A stretch of 64,000 nucleotides of DNA from Paracoccaceae bacterium (GCA_027489355.1 JAIXZY010000049.1:1-64000); one strand, 5' to 3'; counted from the stretch's first letter, positions 46,040-55,186 are shown. Translations and numbers: made by a program. The notes: generated by a model not told the origin, from the letters alone.

Positions 46040-47932
46040 TCAGGCGGCCCATTCCCAGGGATTGGCGAACTGACCCAGCACCGAGGCCACCGAGGCGTCC
46101 TCGACCGGGCCGGCCTTGTGCAACTGCGCCACCAGGCCGCGCTTCTTGTCCTCGATCACGTTTGCGACGCGGGCTGGGACCCCGGCTTCGGCCAATGCGG
46201 CGTCGTAGGTGCGCATGATCGCCAGGCGCCGCAGGTCCGGCTTGAACACCTTGCCCACCGCGGTTTTCGGCAGTTCAGGCAGGATTTCCAGATGCTTGGG
46301 CAAGGCCGCACGTTCATGGATGTGCTTGGCGGCATAGGCCATCAGGTCCTCGACCGTGGCCGAGGCGCCCTTCACCAGCTCGACATAGGCGCAAGGCAAC
46401 TCGCCCGCATGGGCGTCGGGCTGGCCAATGGCGCCGACAAAGCCCACGGCCTCATGGCCCATCAGAGCCTCTTCGATGATCGCCGGGTCGATGTTGTGTC
46501 CGCCGCGAATGATCAGGTCCTTGGCGCGGCCGGTGATGAAGAGATAGCCCTCGGCATCCAGCCGACCAAGGTCGCCCGTCCGCAGGAACCGGCCGTCGGC
46601 AAAAAGCTCGCGGTTCTTGTCCTTTTCGGTATAGGTCGACCCTTCATACACCCCGGGGTTCGAGATGCAGATCTCGCCCACCTCGTCGACCGCACATTCG
46701 CGGAATCCGATCGCGCCCTCTGACGTCAGGATGCGGACCTGTGTGTAGGGGAACATCAGGCCGACCGAGCCGATCTTCTTGACCCCGTCCGGCGGGTTGA
46801 TCGAGACGAGGCAGGTCGCCTCGGTCAGACCGTAGCCCTCGACGATCTCGACGCCGGTTTCCTTCTTGAAGCGGTTGTATAGCTCGACCGGGAGGGGGGA
46901 AGAGCCCGAGAACGCGCTTCTCAGGCTGGAGATGTCGGCGTTCACCGGCCGCTGCATCAGCGCGGCCAGCGCGGTCGGGACGGTGATCATGTAGGTCACG
47001 CGGTAACGCTCGATCAGCTTCCAGAAATTGTCGAACACACCCTCGCCGCGATAGCCCTGCGGGGTCGGGAAGACGACATGCGCGCCCGAGCCGATCATCG
47101 ACATCAGGATCGGATAGCAGGCGAAGACGTGGAACAGCGGCAGGGGGCACATCACCACGTCGGTGGGCTTGAACAGAAGGTTCGACCCCAACCAGCCGTT
47201 GTAGACCATGCCCGAGACCTTGTGCTGCGCGACCTTGGGCATGCCCGTGGTCCCGCCGGTGTGGAAATAGGCCGCGACGCGGTCCTCAAGCGTGTCGGGG
47301 AACGTCAGCCGGTCCGACGGCATCCGCGCGAGTTCGGTGGCGAAGTCCTTGACGTTGGCGGTGTGCTGGACCGGGTTCTTCGGGCGGACCCAGGGAACGA
47401 TGACCTTCTTCAGACCCGACAGGTAAGAGACCAGGTCGACTTCCAGGACGGTCTTCACGTTCGGCGCGAACTGGACGGCCTCGGACACCTTTTGCGGCAC
47501 GTCGGTCTTGGGGAAGGCCTTCAGCGTGACCACCACCTTCGCATTCGTCTCGCGCAGGATGGCGCTGATCTTTTCCGGTTCCAGCAGCGGGTTGATCGGG
47601 TTGACGATCCCGGCGACCGCGCCGCCCAGAAGGGTGATCGCCGTCTCCATCGCGTTCGGCAGGACGAAGGCCACCACGTCGGTCTCGCCCACGCCCAGGC
47701 TGCGGAACAGGTTGGCCGCCTGCGTCACCTTGGCGTGCAGCCCGGCCCAGGTGAGCGTAAGCTTCTTCGTCTCCGGCCCCGACAGCAGCTGGTAGCTGAT
47801 CGCCGGCCGCGCCCCATGCGCGGACTTGGCGCGGCTGAGGTATTCGTAGATCGACCGCGCCTGGCCCCGGTCGGCCCAGGGCATCTCGGCCTCGATGGCC
47901 TTCAGGTCCGCGGCCGTGGCGAAAGTGGTCAT
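46040..47932 (-). CDS. acyl-CoA synthetase (AMP-forming)
   Basis: A 630-residue ANL-superfamily enzyme that activates a carboxylic acid with ATP to the CoA thioester. Core motifs: FHTGGTTGMPKVAQHK (P-loop), VEGYGLTEATC, RTGDLGRLDAEGYLFITGRAKDLIIRGGHNI (hinge) and the C-terminal LPKTAVGKVFK with the catalytic Lys. Long-chain or unusual fatty acids are typical for this FadD-like group; the substrate is not fixed. It is transcribed alone; a ~110-nt gap on each side holds no gene. Confidence 0.88.
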   Translation of the reverse strand: MTTFATAADLKAIEAEMPWADRGQARSIYEYLSRAKSAHGARPAISYQLLSGPETKKLTLTWAGLHAKVTQAANLFRSLGVGETDVVAFVLPNAMETAITLLGGAVAGIVNPINPLLEPEKISAILRETNAKVVVTLKAFPKTDVPQKVSEAVQFAPNVKTVLEVDLVSYLSGLKKVIVPWVRPKNPVQHTANVKDFATELARMPSDRLTFPDTLEDRVAAYFHTGGTTGMPKVAQHKVSGMVYNGWLGSNLLFKPTDVVMCPLPLFHVFACYPILMSMIGSGAHVVFPTPQGYRGEGVFDNFWKLIERYRVTYMITVPTALAALMQRPVNADISSLRSAFSGSSPLPVELYNRFKKETGVEIVEGYGLTEATCLVSINPPDGVKKIGSVGLMFPYTQVRILTSEGAIGFRECAVDEVGEICISNPGVYEGSTYTEKDKNRELFADGRFLRTGDLGRLDAEGYLFITGRAKDLIIRGGHNIDPAIIEEALMGHEAVGFVGAIGQPDAHAGELPCAYVELVKGASATVEDLMAYAAKHIHERAALPKHLEILPELPKTAVGKVFKPDLRRLAIMRTYDAALAEAGVPARVANVIEDKKRGLVAQLHKAGPVEDASVASVLGQFANPWEWAA

Positions 47933-48041
47933 GGTATCCTCCCCTGATGCCCGCTTGTGCCGCAGGCTTCAGGGCAGGATGGGCGGACGCGCGGGATTTG
48001 TGAAGTCGGTTTGTCCGCACCCGCGCGGGCGGGACGTGACG

Positions 48042-49823
48042 TCAGACCGTGCCGTCGGTGAACTGCAGACGGGCCAGCCGAGCGTAAAGGCCGCCCTCGG
48101 CCACCAGCTCGTCATGGGTGCCCTGAGCCACGATCCGGCCCTGGTCGAAGACCACGATCCGGTCGGCCCGCTTCACCGTTGCCAGACGGTGCGCGACGAC
48201 AAGCGTCGTGCGATCTTCGGCCAGCTTCTCGACCGCCGCCTGCACCAGCCGCTCGCTTTCGGCGTCCAGAGCACTGGTCGCCTCGTCCAGAAGCAGGATC
48301 GGCGCGTCGCGCAGGATGGCGCGGGCGATGGCCACCCGCTGCTTCTGCCCGCCCGAAAGCATCACGCCCCGCTCGCCCAGGTAGCTGTCATAGCCCTGCG
48401 GCAGCGCGGTCAGGAAGTCATGCGCGGCGGCGGCCTTCGCGGCGGCCTCGACCTCGGCATCGGTGGCGTCCAGACGGCCGAAGCGGATGTTCTCGCGCGC
48501 CGACGTGGCGAAGATCACCGGGTCCTGCGGCACCAGCGCGATGGACCGGCGGAAATCGTCCCGCGCCATGTCCGGCAGAGCGATGCCGTCCAGCGTGATC
48601 CGGCCCGACTGCGGATCGTAGAACCGCATCAGAAGCTGGAGGATCGTCGTCTTGCCCGCGCCCGACGGCCCGACCAAGGCCACCGTCTCGCCCGGCTTCA
48701 CATGCAAGGATACCCCGTTCAGCGCCGAGGCCTCGGGCCGCGCCGGATAGCGGAAGCTCACGTCCTGGAACGCGATCTCGCCGCGCACCGGCCGGGGCAG
48801 GGTCACCGGGCGCGGCGGGTCCTGAACGGAATCCTCGGTCCCCAGTAACTCGACCAGCCGCTCGGTCGCGCCGGCCGCCCGCTGCAACTCGCCCCAGATC
48901 TCCGACAAGGCGCCCACCGCCCCCGCGACCATCACCGCGTAGATCACGAACTGGATCAGCGCGCCCACGGACATGTCCCCGGCCCGCACGTCCCGCGCGC
49001 CGACCCAAAGCACACCGACGATCCCGGCGAAGGTCAGGAAGATCACGATGACAGTCATCACCGCCCGCGTCCGGATCCGCGCCTGGGCCGAGGTAAAGCT
49101 CTTCTCCGTCACCTCGGCGAACTGCGACCGCGTCGCGCCCTCGTGGGTGAAGGCCTGCACCGTCTGCACCGAGGTCAGCGCCTCGGAGGCAGAGCCGGAG
49201 GACGCGGCGATCCAATCCTGGTTTTCCCGCGACAGGACGCGCAGCTTGCGGCCCAGCACGACGATCGGCACGACGATCGCCGGGACGATCAGCAGCACCA
49301 GCCCCGTCAGCTTGGCCGAGGTCAGGAACAGCAGCACCAGCCCGCCCAGCAGGATCAGCACGTTGCGCAGCGCCACCGACACTGACGAGCCGATCACCGA
49401 CAGGATCAGCGTGGTGTCGGTGGTGATCCGGCTCAGGACCTCGCCGGTCAGGATGCGCTCGAAGAAGGCGGGCGACATGCCGAGCACCCGGTCGAAAAGC
49501 GCGCGGCGGATGTCGGCCACCACCCGCTCGCCCAGCCGGGTGACAAGGTAGTAGCGCATCCCCGTCCCGACGGCGAGCAGCCCCGCGATCACCAACGCCG
49601 CGCCGAAGTACTTGTCCAGGAGCGCCGCGTTGGCGCTGTTGAATCCGTCCACCACGCGCCGCACCGCAAGGGGCAGCACCAGGCTGACCGAGGCCGTCAG
49701 GATCAGCGCCAGCAGGGCCAGCCCGGCCAGACCGCGATAGGGCCAGAGGAACGGCACCAACCCGCGCAGCGCGCCCACCCGTTTCGACTTTGGCCGATCC
49801 TCGACCGCCGAGCTGTCAGACAT
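48042..49823 (-). CDS. ABC exporter with fused ATPase, MsbA-like
   Basis: A 593-residue half-transporter. Six transmembrane helices (about 20-310) are followed by the ATPase: Walker A GPSGAGKTT, signature LSGGQKQR, Walker B ILLLDEATSALD, H-loop VVAHRLAT. The family includes lipid A flippases (MsbA) and multidrug exporters; as a homodimer it would flip a lipid or drug across the inner membrane. The start at 49823 (MSDSSAVEDRPKSK) is chosen because the upstream extension is not conserved-looking. It is divergent from the hydrolase operon. Confidence 0.9.
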   Translation of the reverse strand: MSDSSAVEDRPKSKRVGALRGLVPFLWPYRGLAGLALLALILTASVSLVLPLAVRRVVDGFNSANAALLDKYFGAALVIAGLLAVGTGMRYYLVTRLGERVVADIRRALFDRVLGMSPAFFERILTGEVLSRITTDTTLILSVIGSSVSVALRNVLILLGGLVLLFLTSAKLTGLVLLIVPAIVVPIVVLGRKLRVLSRENQDWIAASSGSASEALTSVQTVQAFTHEGATRSQFAEVTEKSFTSAQARIRTRAVMTVIVIFLTFAGIVGVLWVGARDVRAGDMSVGALIQFVIYAVMVAGAVGALSEIWGELQRAAGATERLVELLGTEDSVQDPPRPVTLPRPVRGEIAFQDVSFRYPARPEASALNGVSLHVKPGETVALVGPSGAGKTTILQLLMRFYDPQSGRITLDGIALPDMARDDFRRSIALVPQDPVIFATSARENIRFGRLDATDAEVEAAAKAAAAHDFLTALPQGYDSYLGERGVMLSGGQKQRVAIARAILRDAPILLLDEATSALDAESERLVQAAVEKLAEDRTTLVVAHRLATVKRADRIVVFDQGRIVAQGTHDELVAEGGLYARLARLQFTDGTV

Positions 49824-49950
49824 CCGTCCCGCCTCATCCGTTGCGGGGACGGGTGTAGTCTGCCCGGACCGCCGCGACAAGCGCCGGGGGCCGCGACCAA
49901 AGCGCAGCTTTGCCCTTCCGCCGGACGGCCCCGCGTGCCACCTTGGCCGC

Positions 49951-50778
49951 ATGACCGATATTTCGCACTTCCGCGCCGAGGACGGCGCCCGTCTGGCGTA
50001 CCGCGATCAGGGCGCGGGCCTGCCGCTTCTGTGCCTGCCCGGCCTGACCCGAAGCATGGCCGATTTCGACTATCTGATCCCCCACCTGCCGCCGCTCCGC
50101 CTGATCCGGATGGATTATCGCGGGCGCGGGCAAAGCGACTGGACCGGCGCGGCCAGCTATACCGTCGCGCAAGAGGCGAAGGACGCGCTGGGGCTTCTCG
50201 ACCATCTGGGCGTGGACAAGGCCGCCATCCTTGGCACCTCGCGCGGGGGGCTGATCGGTATGGTCCTTGGGGCCACGGCGCGACACCGTGTGCTTGGCCT
50301 CTGCCTCAACGATGTCGGCCCCGAGATCGCGCGCGAGGGCCTGACCCGGATTTTCGACTATGTCGGCCGCACCCCGGCGGGCCGCACCCACCAGGGCTAC
50401 GCCGACCGCCTCTCCCGCACCCCCGGCTTCGACGGCGTGCCAATGTCGCGCTGGCTGGAAGAGGCCCGGAAACTGGCCGTCGAGACGCCCGAGGGCCTGC
50501 GCCTGCCCTATGACCCCGCCCTGCGCGAGGCCTTCCTCGCCGCCTTCGAAGGCCCTCCGGTCGACCTCTGGCCGCTCTTCGACGCGCTGGCGGGCCTGCC
50601 GCTTGCGCTGATCCGGGGCGCGAACTCCGACCTGCTGACGCCCGCGACCGTGCAGCAGATGCGCGCCCGCCGCCCCGACATGGCCTTTGTTGAGGTTCCC
50701 GGCCGCGCCCATATCCCCTTCCTCGACGAACCCGAGGCGGTGGCGCTGATCCGCGGCTTTCTTGAGGGGATGCAATGA
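49951..50778 (+). CDS. alpha/beta hydrolase (first gene of a four-gene operon)
   Basis: 275 residues. The nucleophile elbow is G-T-S-R-G with Ser97 (AILGTSRGGLIGM); PLLCLPGLTRSMADF holds the oxyanion region, and HIPFLDEPEAV near the end has the catalytic His, with the acid in LIRGANSDLLTP. This is a typical serine hydrolase of esterase/lactonase type with unknown substrate. It overlaps the dehydratase gene by 4 nt (ATGA). Four coupled genes (49951-53210) follow on the plus strand. Confidence 0.88.
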   Translation: MTDISHFRAEDGARLAYRDQGAGLPLLCLPGLTRSMADFDYLIPHLPPLRLIRMDYRGRGQSDWTGAASYTVAQEAKDALGLLDHLGVDKAAILGTSRGGLIGMVLGATARHRVLGLCLNDVGPEIAREGLTRIFDYVGRTPAGRTHQGYADRLSRTPGFDGVPMSRWLEEARKLAVETPEGLRLPYDPALREAFLAAFEGPPVDLWPLFDALAGLPLALIRGANSDLLTPATVQQMRARRPDMAFVEVPGRAHIPFLDEPEAVALIRGFLEGMQ

Positions 50779-51740
50779 ACCTTGCGATGATCGAGGCCGC
50801 CGCCGCACGGATGGCGGGCCATGTCCGCCGCACACCCTTGCTGAACGCGCCGCTGCTTGACGCGGCGGCGGGCCGGCGCATCTTCGTCAAGGCCGAATGC
50901 CTCCAGGTCACCGGCAGCTTCAAGGCGCGCGGCGGCTGGTCCGCGGTCTCGGCCCTGTCGGCCGAGGCCCGCAGCCGGGGCGTCATCGCCTATTCCTCGG
51001 GCAACCACGCGCAGGGCGTGGCCCATGCGGCGGCGGCTCATGGCGCGCCCTGCGTCATCCTGATGCCCTCGGATGCGCCGCAGGTGAAGATCGCCAATAC
51101 CCGCGCCTACGGGGCCGAGGTGGTACTCTACGACCGCGCAACCCAGGACCGCGATGCCATCGGCGCCCGCCTGGCGGCCGAACGTGGCCTGACGCTCATC
51201 AAGCCGTTCGACGACCCCCAGGTCATCGCGGGGCAGGGGACCGTCGGGCTTGAACTGGCGGATCAGGCGGCTGAGGCCGGGATCGCAAAGGCCCCGGTCC
51301 TCGTCTGCTGCGGGGGCGGCGGCTTATCTGCCGGGATCGCCCTCGCGCTGGACGCCCGCGCCCCCGGCCTGATTGTCCGCACCGCCGAGCCCGCCGGCTT
51401 TGACGACATGGCGCGCTCGCTGGCCTCGGGCGTACGGCAGCGGAACGCCGCCAGCACCGGCTCGATCTGCGACGCGATCCTCACCCCCAGCCCGGGCGAC
51501 CTCACGTTTCCGATCCTGCAACGTCTTGCCGGACCGGGGACCGTGGTGACCGACGACCAGGCCCTGCGGGCGATGGCGCTGGCCTTTACCCACCTGCGCG
51601 TCGTGCTGGAACCCGGAGGGGCCGCCGCCCTTGCCGCCGCGCTCTTCGCCGACGACCTTCCCGATACCGTCATCGCCGTCGCCACCGGCGGCAATGTCGA
51701 CCCCGCCACCTTCGCCACCGCGCTGGAGCGTTTCGCGTGA
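50775..51740 (+). CDS. PLP-dependent threonine/serine dehydratase-like enzyme
   Basis: A 321-residue fold-type II PLP enzyme. TGSFKARGGWSAV carries the PLP Lys50, SSGNHAQGVAHAA is the phosphate/carboxylate loop, CCGGGGLSAGIALA binds the PLP phosphate, and AVATGGNVDPATFA closes. There is no C-terminal ACT domain, so it is the catabolic or serine/threonine-racemase-like form. It overlaps both neighbours by 4 nt, which links it to three hydrolase-like genes; no pathway is obvious. Confidence 0.9.
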   Translation: MNLAMIEAAAARMAGHVRRTPLLNAPLLDAAAGRRIFVKAECLQVTGSFKARGGWSAVSALSAEARSRGVIAYSSGNHAQGVAHAAAAHGAPCVILMPSDAPQVKIANTRAYGAEVVLYDRATQDRDAIGARLAAERGLTLIKPFDDPQVIAGQGTVGLELADQAAEAGIAKAPVLVCCGGGGLSAGIALALDARAPGLIVRTAEPAGFDDMARSLASGVRQRNAASTGSICDAILTPSPGDLTFPILQRLAGPGTVVTDDQALRAMALAFTHLRVVLEPGGAAALAAALFADDLPDTVIAVATGGNVDPATFATALERFA

Positions 51741-52516
51741 CGCTGGTCTGGCTGGACGACCTGCGGCTGAATGCCGACCTGACGGGACCGCCAGCCGCGC
51801 CGCCGCTGGTCTTGCTGCACGGCACGGGCCTCGACCTGCAACTCTGGGACGCGCTTCTGCCGCATCTCCCGCGCCAGCGCATCCTCCGCCTCGACCTGCG
51901 CGGCCACGGGGCTTCGGACACCCCGCGCCCGCCCTATGCGATGGGCGCACTGATCAGGGACGTCGAACGGCTGATGACCCACTTCGCCCTCAAGGACGCC
52001 GTGGTTCTTGGCGCGGGCGAGGGCGGGCTGATCGCGCAGGGCCTTGCGGTGAAGCGGCTGGACCTGGTGCGCGCCCTGGTCCTGACCGGTACGGCCACCC
52101 GCTTTGCCAACCCGTCCGTGTGGGAAGGACGGCTGGCCCGGCTCAGGGCCGAAGGCCCCGACCTCGACGCCGAATGCGCACTGCTCCTCGGCCCCCGCTG
52201 GCGCAGCGCGGCCGTCCTCGCGGACCTGCGCGCCATGCTGGAACGCACACGCCCCGAGGGGTGGGAGGGCCTCTCCTCGGCCACGGCGACCGCCGATTTC
52301 TACCAGACCACCGCCACCCTGCGCCTGCCGACGCTCGTCCTCGCCGGCTCGGACGACCGCAAGACCCCGCCCGACCTTCAGCGCGAGCTGGCCGACCTCA
52401 TCGCCGGATCGCAGTTCCAGCTTCTGCGCGGCGGCTCTCACCTTGGCATGCTTAGCCACCCCGAAGCCTTCGCCGCCGCCCTGTCGGATTTCCTCACCCG
52501 GATCGCCCATGTCTGA
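51737..52516 (+). CDS. alpha/beta hydrolase lacking the nucleophile serine
   Basis: 259 residues from a GTG that overlaps the previous stop by 4 nt. The fold resembles 3-oxoadipate enol-lactonase (PcaD-like): PLVLLHGTGLDLQLWDALLPHL, LRLDLRGHGASDTPRPPY, a cap region, LAGSDDRKTPP (acid) and GGSHLGMLSHPEAF (catalytic His). At the nucleophile elbow the sequence is G92-A-G94-E-G-G, so the expected Ser is Gly94 (codon GGC at 52016-52018, one base from AGC). Asp and His are kept. It may be inactive, regulatory, or binding-only. It overlaps the next gene by 8 nt. Confidence 0.85.
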   Translation: MTLVWLDDLRLNADLTGPPAAPPLVLLHGTGLDLQLWDALLPHLPRQRILRLDLRGHGASDTPRPPYAMGALIRDVERLMTHFALKDAVVLGAGEGGLIAQGLAVKRLDLVRALVLTGTATRFANPSVWEGRLARLRAEGPDLDAECALLLGPRWRSAAVLADLRAMLERTRPEGWEGLSSATATADFYQTTATLRLPTLVLAGSDDRKTPPDLQRELADLIAGSQFQLLRGGSHLGMLSHPEAFAAALSDFLTRIAHV

Positions 52517-53210
52517 GCTTCTCCTGATCCACGGCACCTGTCACGGCGCCTGGTGCTTCGACCGCCTTCTGCCCGAACTGGCCCGCCGCAGCGTCCCCGC
52601 CCGCGCCATCGACCTGCCCGGCCGCGACGGAAGCCCCACCACGCTGGACGACTACGCCCAGGCAATTCTTGCCGCCGCCCGACCAGACACGATCCTCGTC
52701 GGCCATTCCGCCGGCGGCTACGCCATCACCGCCGCGGCCGAGGCAGGCCCCAGCCGCTTCAAGGGCCTGATCTACCTCTGCGCCTACCTGCCCGCGCCCG
52801 GACAAAGCCTCGCCGACATGCGCCGCGCCGGGCCGTCGCAGCCGCTTCTCCCCGCAATCCGCCTGGCCGCGGACCGTGGCAGCTTCACCATCGACCCCGC
52901 CCTCGCGCCCGCCGCCTTCTACCAGGACTGCCCGCCCGACCTCGCCGATTGGGCCACCACCCGGCTCTGCCCGCAGCCCGTCACCCCGCAGGAAACCCCC
53001 CTCTGGCCCAAGTCGGCCGATGCGCTGCCGCGCCACTACATCACTTGCGAGGCCGACCAGACCATCCCCCCGGACTACCAGCGCCAGATGGGCTCCCGCC
53101 TGCCCGAGGCGTGCCGCCACGCGCTTCCCTCCGGGCATTCGCCCTTCCTGTCGATGCCCGACCGCCTGGCCGACCTCCTTGCCAGACTGCGCCAAAGCTG
53201 TCTCTCCTAG
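52509..53210 (+). CDS. alpha/beta hydrolase, salicylate-esterase-like
   Basis: 233 residues. MSELLLIHGTCHGAWCFDRLLPEL is followed by LVGHSAGGYAI with nucleophile Ser67; the C-terminal GHSPFLSMPDRLA gives the catalytic His and HYITCEADQTIPP the acid. This is the short hydrolase type that includes plant methyl-salicylate esterases and bacterial homologues. It is the last gene of the four-gene operon, overlapping the Ser-less hydrolase gene by 8 nt. The substrate is unknown. Confidence 0.86.
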   Translation: MSELLLIHGTCHGAWCFDRLLPELARRSVPARAIDLPGRDGSPTTLDDYAQAILAAARPDTILVGHSAGGYAITAAAEAGPSRFKGLIYLCAYLPAPGQSLADMRRAGPSQPLLPAIRLAADRGSFTIDPALAPAAFYQDCPPDLADWATTRLCPQPVTPQETPLWPKSADALPRHYITCEADQTIPPDYQRQMGSRLPEACRHALPSGHSPFLSMPDRLADLLARLRQSCLS

Positions 53211-53280
53211 CAACTATGCGACACATTCGCGTCGCTTTCGTGCGGCCTTTCCAGGGCGGCGCCCTCTAGCTTTCCCTTCA

Positions 53281-53319
53281 CCAAATATCCCAAGGGGTGC
53301 GGGGGTGTGAAACCCCCGC
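53281..53319 (+). repeat. AAATATCC...GGGGGT leader hairpin, copy 2
   Basis: CCAAATATCC (53281-53290) followed by an 8-bp stem GCGGGGGT / ACCCCCGC with a GTGAA loop (53299-53319), ending 28 nt before the enolase-superfamily start. Stem, loop and the AAATAYYCC box match the copy between argD and argF. Confidence 0.65.
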
Positions 53320-53346
53320 TCTCCGGCCAACGGAAGGGAGAGCGCG

Positions 53347-54585
53347 ATGAAACTCAAGGATCTCGAAATCTTCGTCCTCGCCCCCCCGTTCCCCGGCTGG
53401 GGTGGCCGCTACTGGATCTTCCCGAAGCTCACCACCGACACCGGCATCGTGGGCTACGGCGAATGCTACGCCTCGACCGTCGGCCCCAAGGCCATGCGCG
53501 CGGTGATCGAGGACGTCTTCGAACGCCACATGGCAAACGAAAACCCGGAAAACATCGAGCTGATGTTCCGCCGCGCCTACAGCGCCGGCTTCACCCAGCG
53601 CCCCGACCCCACCGTGATGGGTGCCTTCGCGGGGTTGGAGATCGCCTGCTGGGATATCCTCGGCAAGGCCCGCAACCGCCCGGTCTACGCGCTCCTCGGC
53701 GGCAAGATGAACGACCGCATCCGGTCCTATACCTACCTCTACCCCGAACCGGGCATGGAATCGGCCGAGTTCTGGGTCGACCCCGACGCCGCCGCCGAAG
53801 CCGCAGTGCGCTTCATGAACATGGGCTTCACCGCCGTGAAGTTCGACCCCGCCGGCCCCTACACCATCCGCGGCGGCCACGAACCGGCAATGTCCGACAT
53901 CACCCGCTCCGTTGCCTTCTGCAAGGCCATCCGCGAGGCGGTGGGTGACCGCGTCGACCTCCTTTTCGGAACCCACGGCCAGTTCACCACCCCCGGCGCG
54001 ATCCGCATGGGACGCGAGCTCGAACCCTACAACCCGCTTTGGTACGAAGAGCCGATCCCGCCGGACAACCTTCTGGAATTCGCCGAGGTCGCCAGATCCG
54101 TCCGCGTTCCCCTTGCCACCGGCGAACGCATGACGACCAAGGCCGAATTCGGCACCCTCCTCCGCGCCGGAGGCGTGAAGATCCTGCAACCCGCGCTTGG
54201 ACGGGTTGGTGGCATCTGGGAGGCAAAGAAGATCGCCGCCATGGCCGAGATATTCAACGCCGAGATGGCGCCGCACCTCTATGCCGGCCCCGTCGAATGG
54301 GCGGCAAACGTCCACTTCGCCGCCTCGATCCCGAACCTGCTGATCGCGGAAACCATCGAAACCGGCGGGGCCTTCCACCAGAAGCTGATCCGCAATTCCA
54401 TCAAGTGGGAGGACGGCTACATCCTGCCCCCCGAAGCCCCCGGCCTTGGGATCGACTTTGACGAGGACGTCGCCCGCGCCCATCCCTACACGGGCACCGC
54501 GCTGCACCTGCAGATGCAGGAGGCACCCTGCGACTACCGCCACGGCAACCGATTCGAGGGCGGTGCGCCAAGCTCGATCACCTGA
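53347..54585 (+). CDS. mandelate racemase/muconate lactonizing enzyme family protein
   Basis: A 412-residue enolase-superfamily enzyme with an N-terminal cap (1-125) and a barrel. Metal and base candidates: AVKFDPAGPY (Lys on strand 2), LLFGTHGQFTTPG (strand 3, His in place of the usual Asp-x-N), WYEEPIPPDN (Glu), ATGERMTTKAEF (Glu), QPALGRVGGIWEAKKIA, and the later APHLYAGPVEWAA (His). This fits the acid-sugar dehydratase or racemase side of the MR subgroup; the exact sugar acid is not known. The gene stands alone after a leader hairpin. Confidence 0.85.
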   Translation: MKLKDLEIFVLAPPFPGWGGRYWIFPKLTTDTGIVGYGECYASTVGPKAMRAVIEDVFERHMANENPENIELMFRRAYSAGFTQRPDPTVMGAFAGLEIACWDILGKARNRPVYALLGGKMNDRIRSYTYLYPEPGMESAEFWVDPDAAAEAAVRFMNMGFTAVKFDPAGPYTIRGGHEPAMSDITRSVAFCKAIREAVGDRVDLLFGTHGQFTTPGAIRMGRELEPYNPLWYEEPIPPDNLLEFAEVARSVRVPLATGERMTTKAEFGTLLRAGGVKILQPALGRVGGIWEAKKIAAMAEIFNAEMAPHLYAGPVEWAANVHFAASIPNLLIAETIETGGAFHQKLIRNSIKWEDGYILPPEAPGLGIDFDEDVARAHPYTGTALHLQMQEAPCDYRHGNRFEGGAPSSIT

Positions 54586-54619
54586 CCCAGCCGAATGATC
54601 GCCCAGCGCCCCGCACGCC

Positions 54620-54648
54620 TTGACAGGCAGCGGCGTTGGCCTTAGCGA
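54620..54648 (+). promoter_or_regulatory. candidate promoter in the gap before DUF2798
   Basis: TTGACA (54620-54625), 17-nt spacer, TAGCGA (54643-54648). The -35 is perfect and the -10 weak. It would start a transcript about 160 nt before the DUF2798 gene. The gap 54586-54817 has no open frame I trust; it contains a CACGCG / CGCGTG hairpin near 54696-54710. Confidence 0.35.
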
Positions 54649-54817
54649 CCGCGCTGTCGAAAAGATTTCAGGCCGGTTCGGTTATTCCGGTCCACGCGTC
54701 CCGCGTGATCCAGTCGTGTCTCGGCACGAACCCACGGCACCAACCTTTAACCTGGCTGGTGCTGTGATGTGACGGGGCGCCCCGTTTCCTCAGCATCCGC
54801 ACATGAGAGAACGTGCA

Positions 54818-55036
54818 ATGGACAAGAAAACCGTATTGATCGCCCAGCTTCTGATCACCTTCATGATGTCGGCCTCGATGTCCGGGATCATGTCAGCCAT
54901 CGGCATGGGCTTGACGCAGGAGTGGCTTGCCTCCTGGCCCAAGCAGTTCCTGATCGCCTGGCCGATCGCCTTCGTCCTGACCCAGATCGCGTCCAGGCTC
55001 GCCTTTGCAATCGCGTTCCGGCTGCGTCGTATCTGA
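54818..55036 (+). CDS. DUF2798 small membrane protein
   Basis: 72 residues with two hydrophobic helices (about 8-30 and 42-68). The pattern LLITFMMSASMSGIMSAIGMG, then WPKQFLIAWPIAFVLTQIAS matches DUF2798, a two-helix family of unknown function often found near transport or regulatory genes. The start at 54818 (MDKKTVLIAQ) is preferred to a Met five codons earlier. Confidence 0.82.
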   Translation: MDKKTVLIAQLLITFMMSASMSGIMSAIGMGLTQEWLASWPKQFLIAWPIAFVLTQIASRLAFAIAFRLRRI

Positions 55037-55109
55037 GGACGGGTGTCGCAGCGGTTTCCTGCCCCGGGCGGGCAGGAAAACCATATGCGTGATTGTCACC
55101 TTGAAAAAA

Positions 55110-55186
55110 TGGCGGGCCCAGAAGGACTCGAACCCTCAACCTCGGACTTAGAAGGTCCTTGCTCTATCCAGTTGAGCTATGAGCCC
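55110..55186 (-). tRNA. tRNA-Arg (anticodon TCT)
   Basis: A 77-nt cloverleaf on the minus strand with encoded CCA. The acceptor stem is GGGCTCA / TGGGCCC, the D arm TAGCTCAACTGGATAGAGC, and the anticodon loop CTTCTAA gives TCT (Arg AGA). The T arm is GAGGG-TTCGAGT-CCTTC. Discriminator G is followed by CCA. The first anticodon-stem pair is mismatched. A run of six T directly follows the gene on its own strand. It reads AGA codons, which are rare here. Confidence 0.95.

Noticed and set aside
55110-55186. tRNA-Arg as an integration site of a genomic island
   Set aside because: No integrase lies nearby and I see no direct repeat of the tRNA 3' end in the window.
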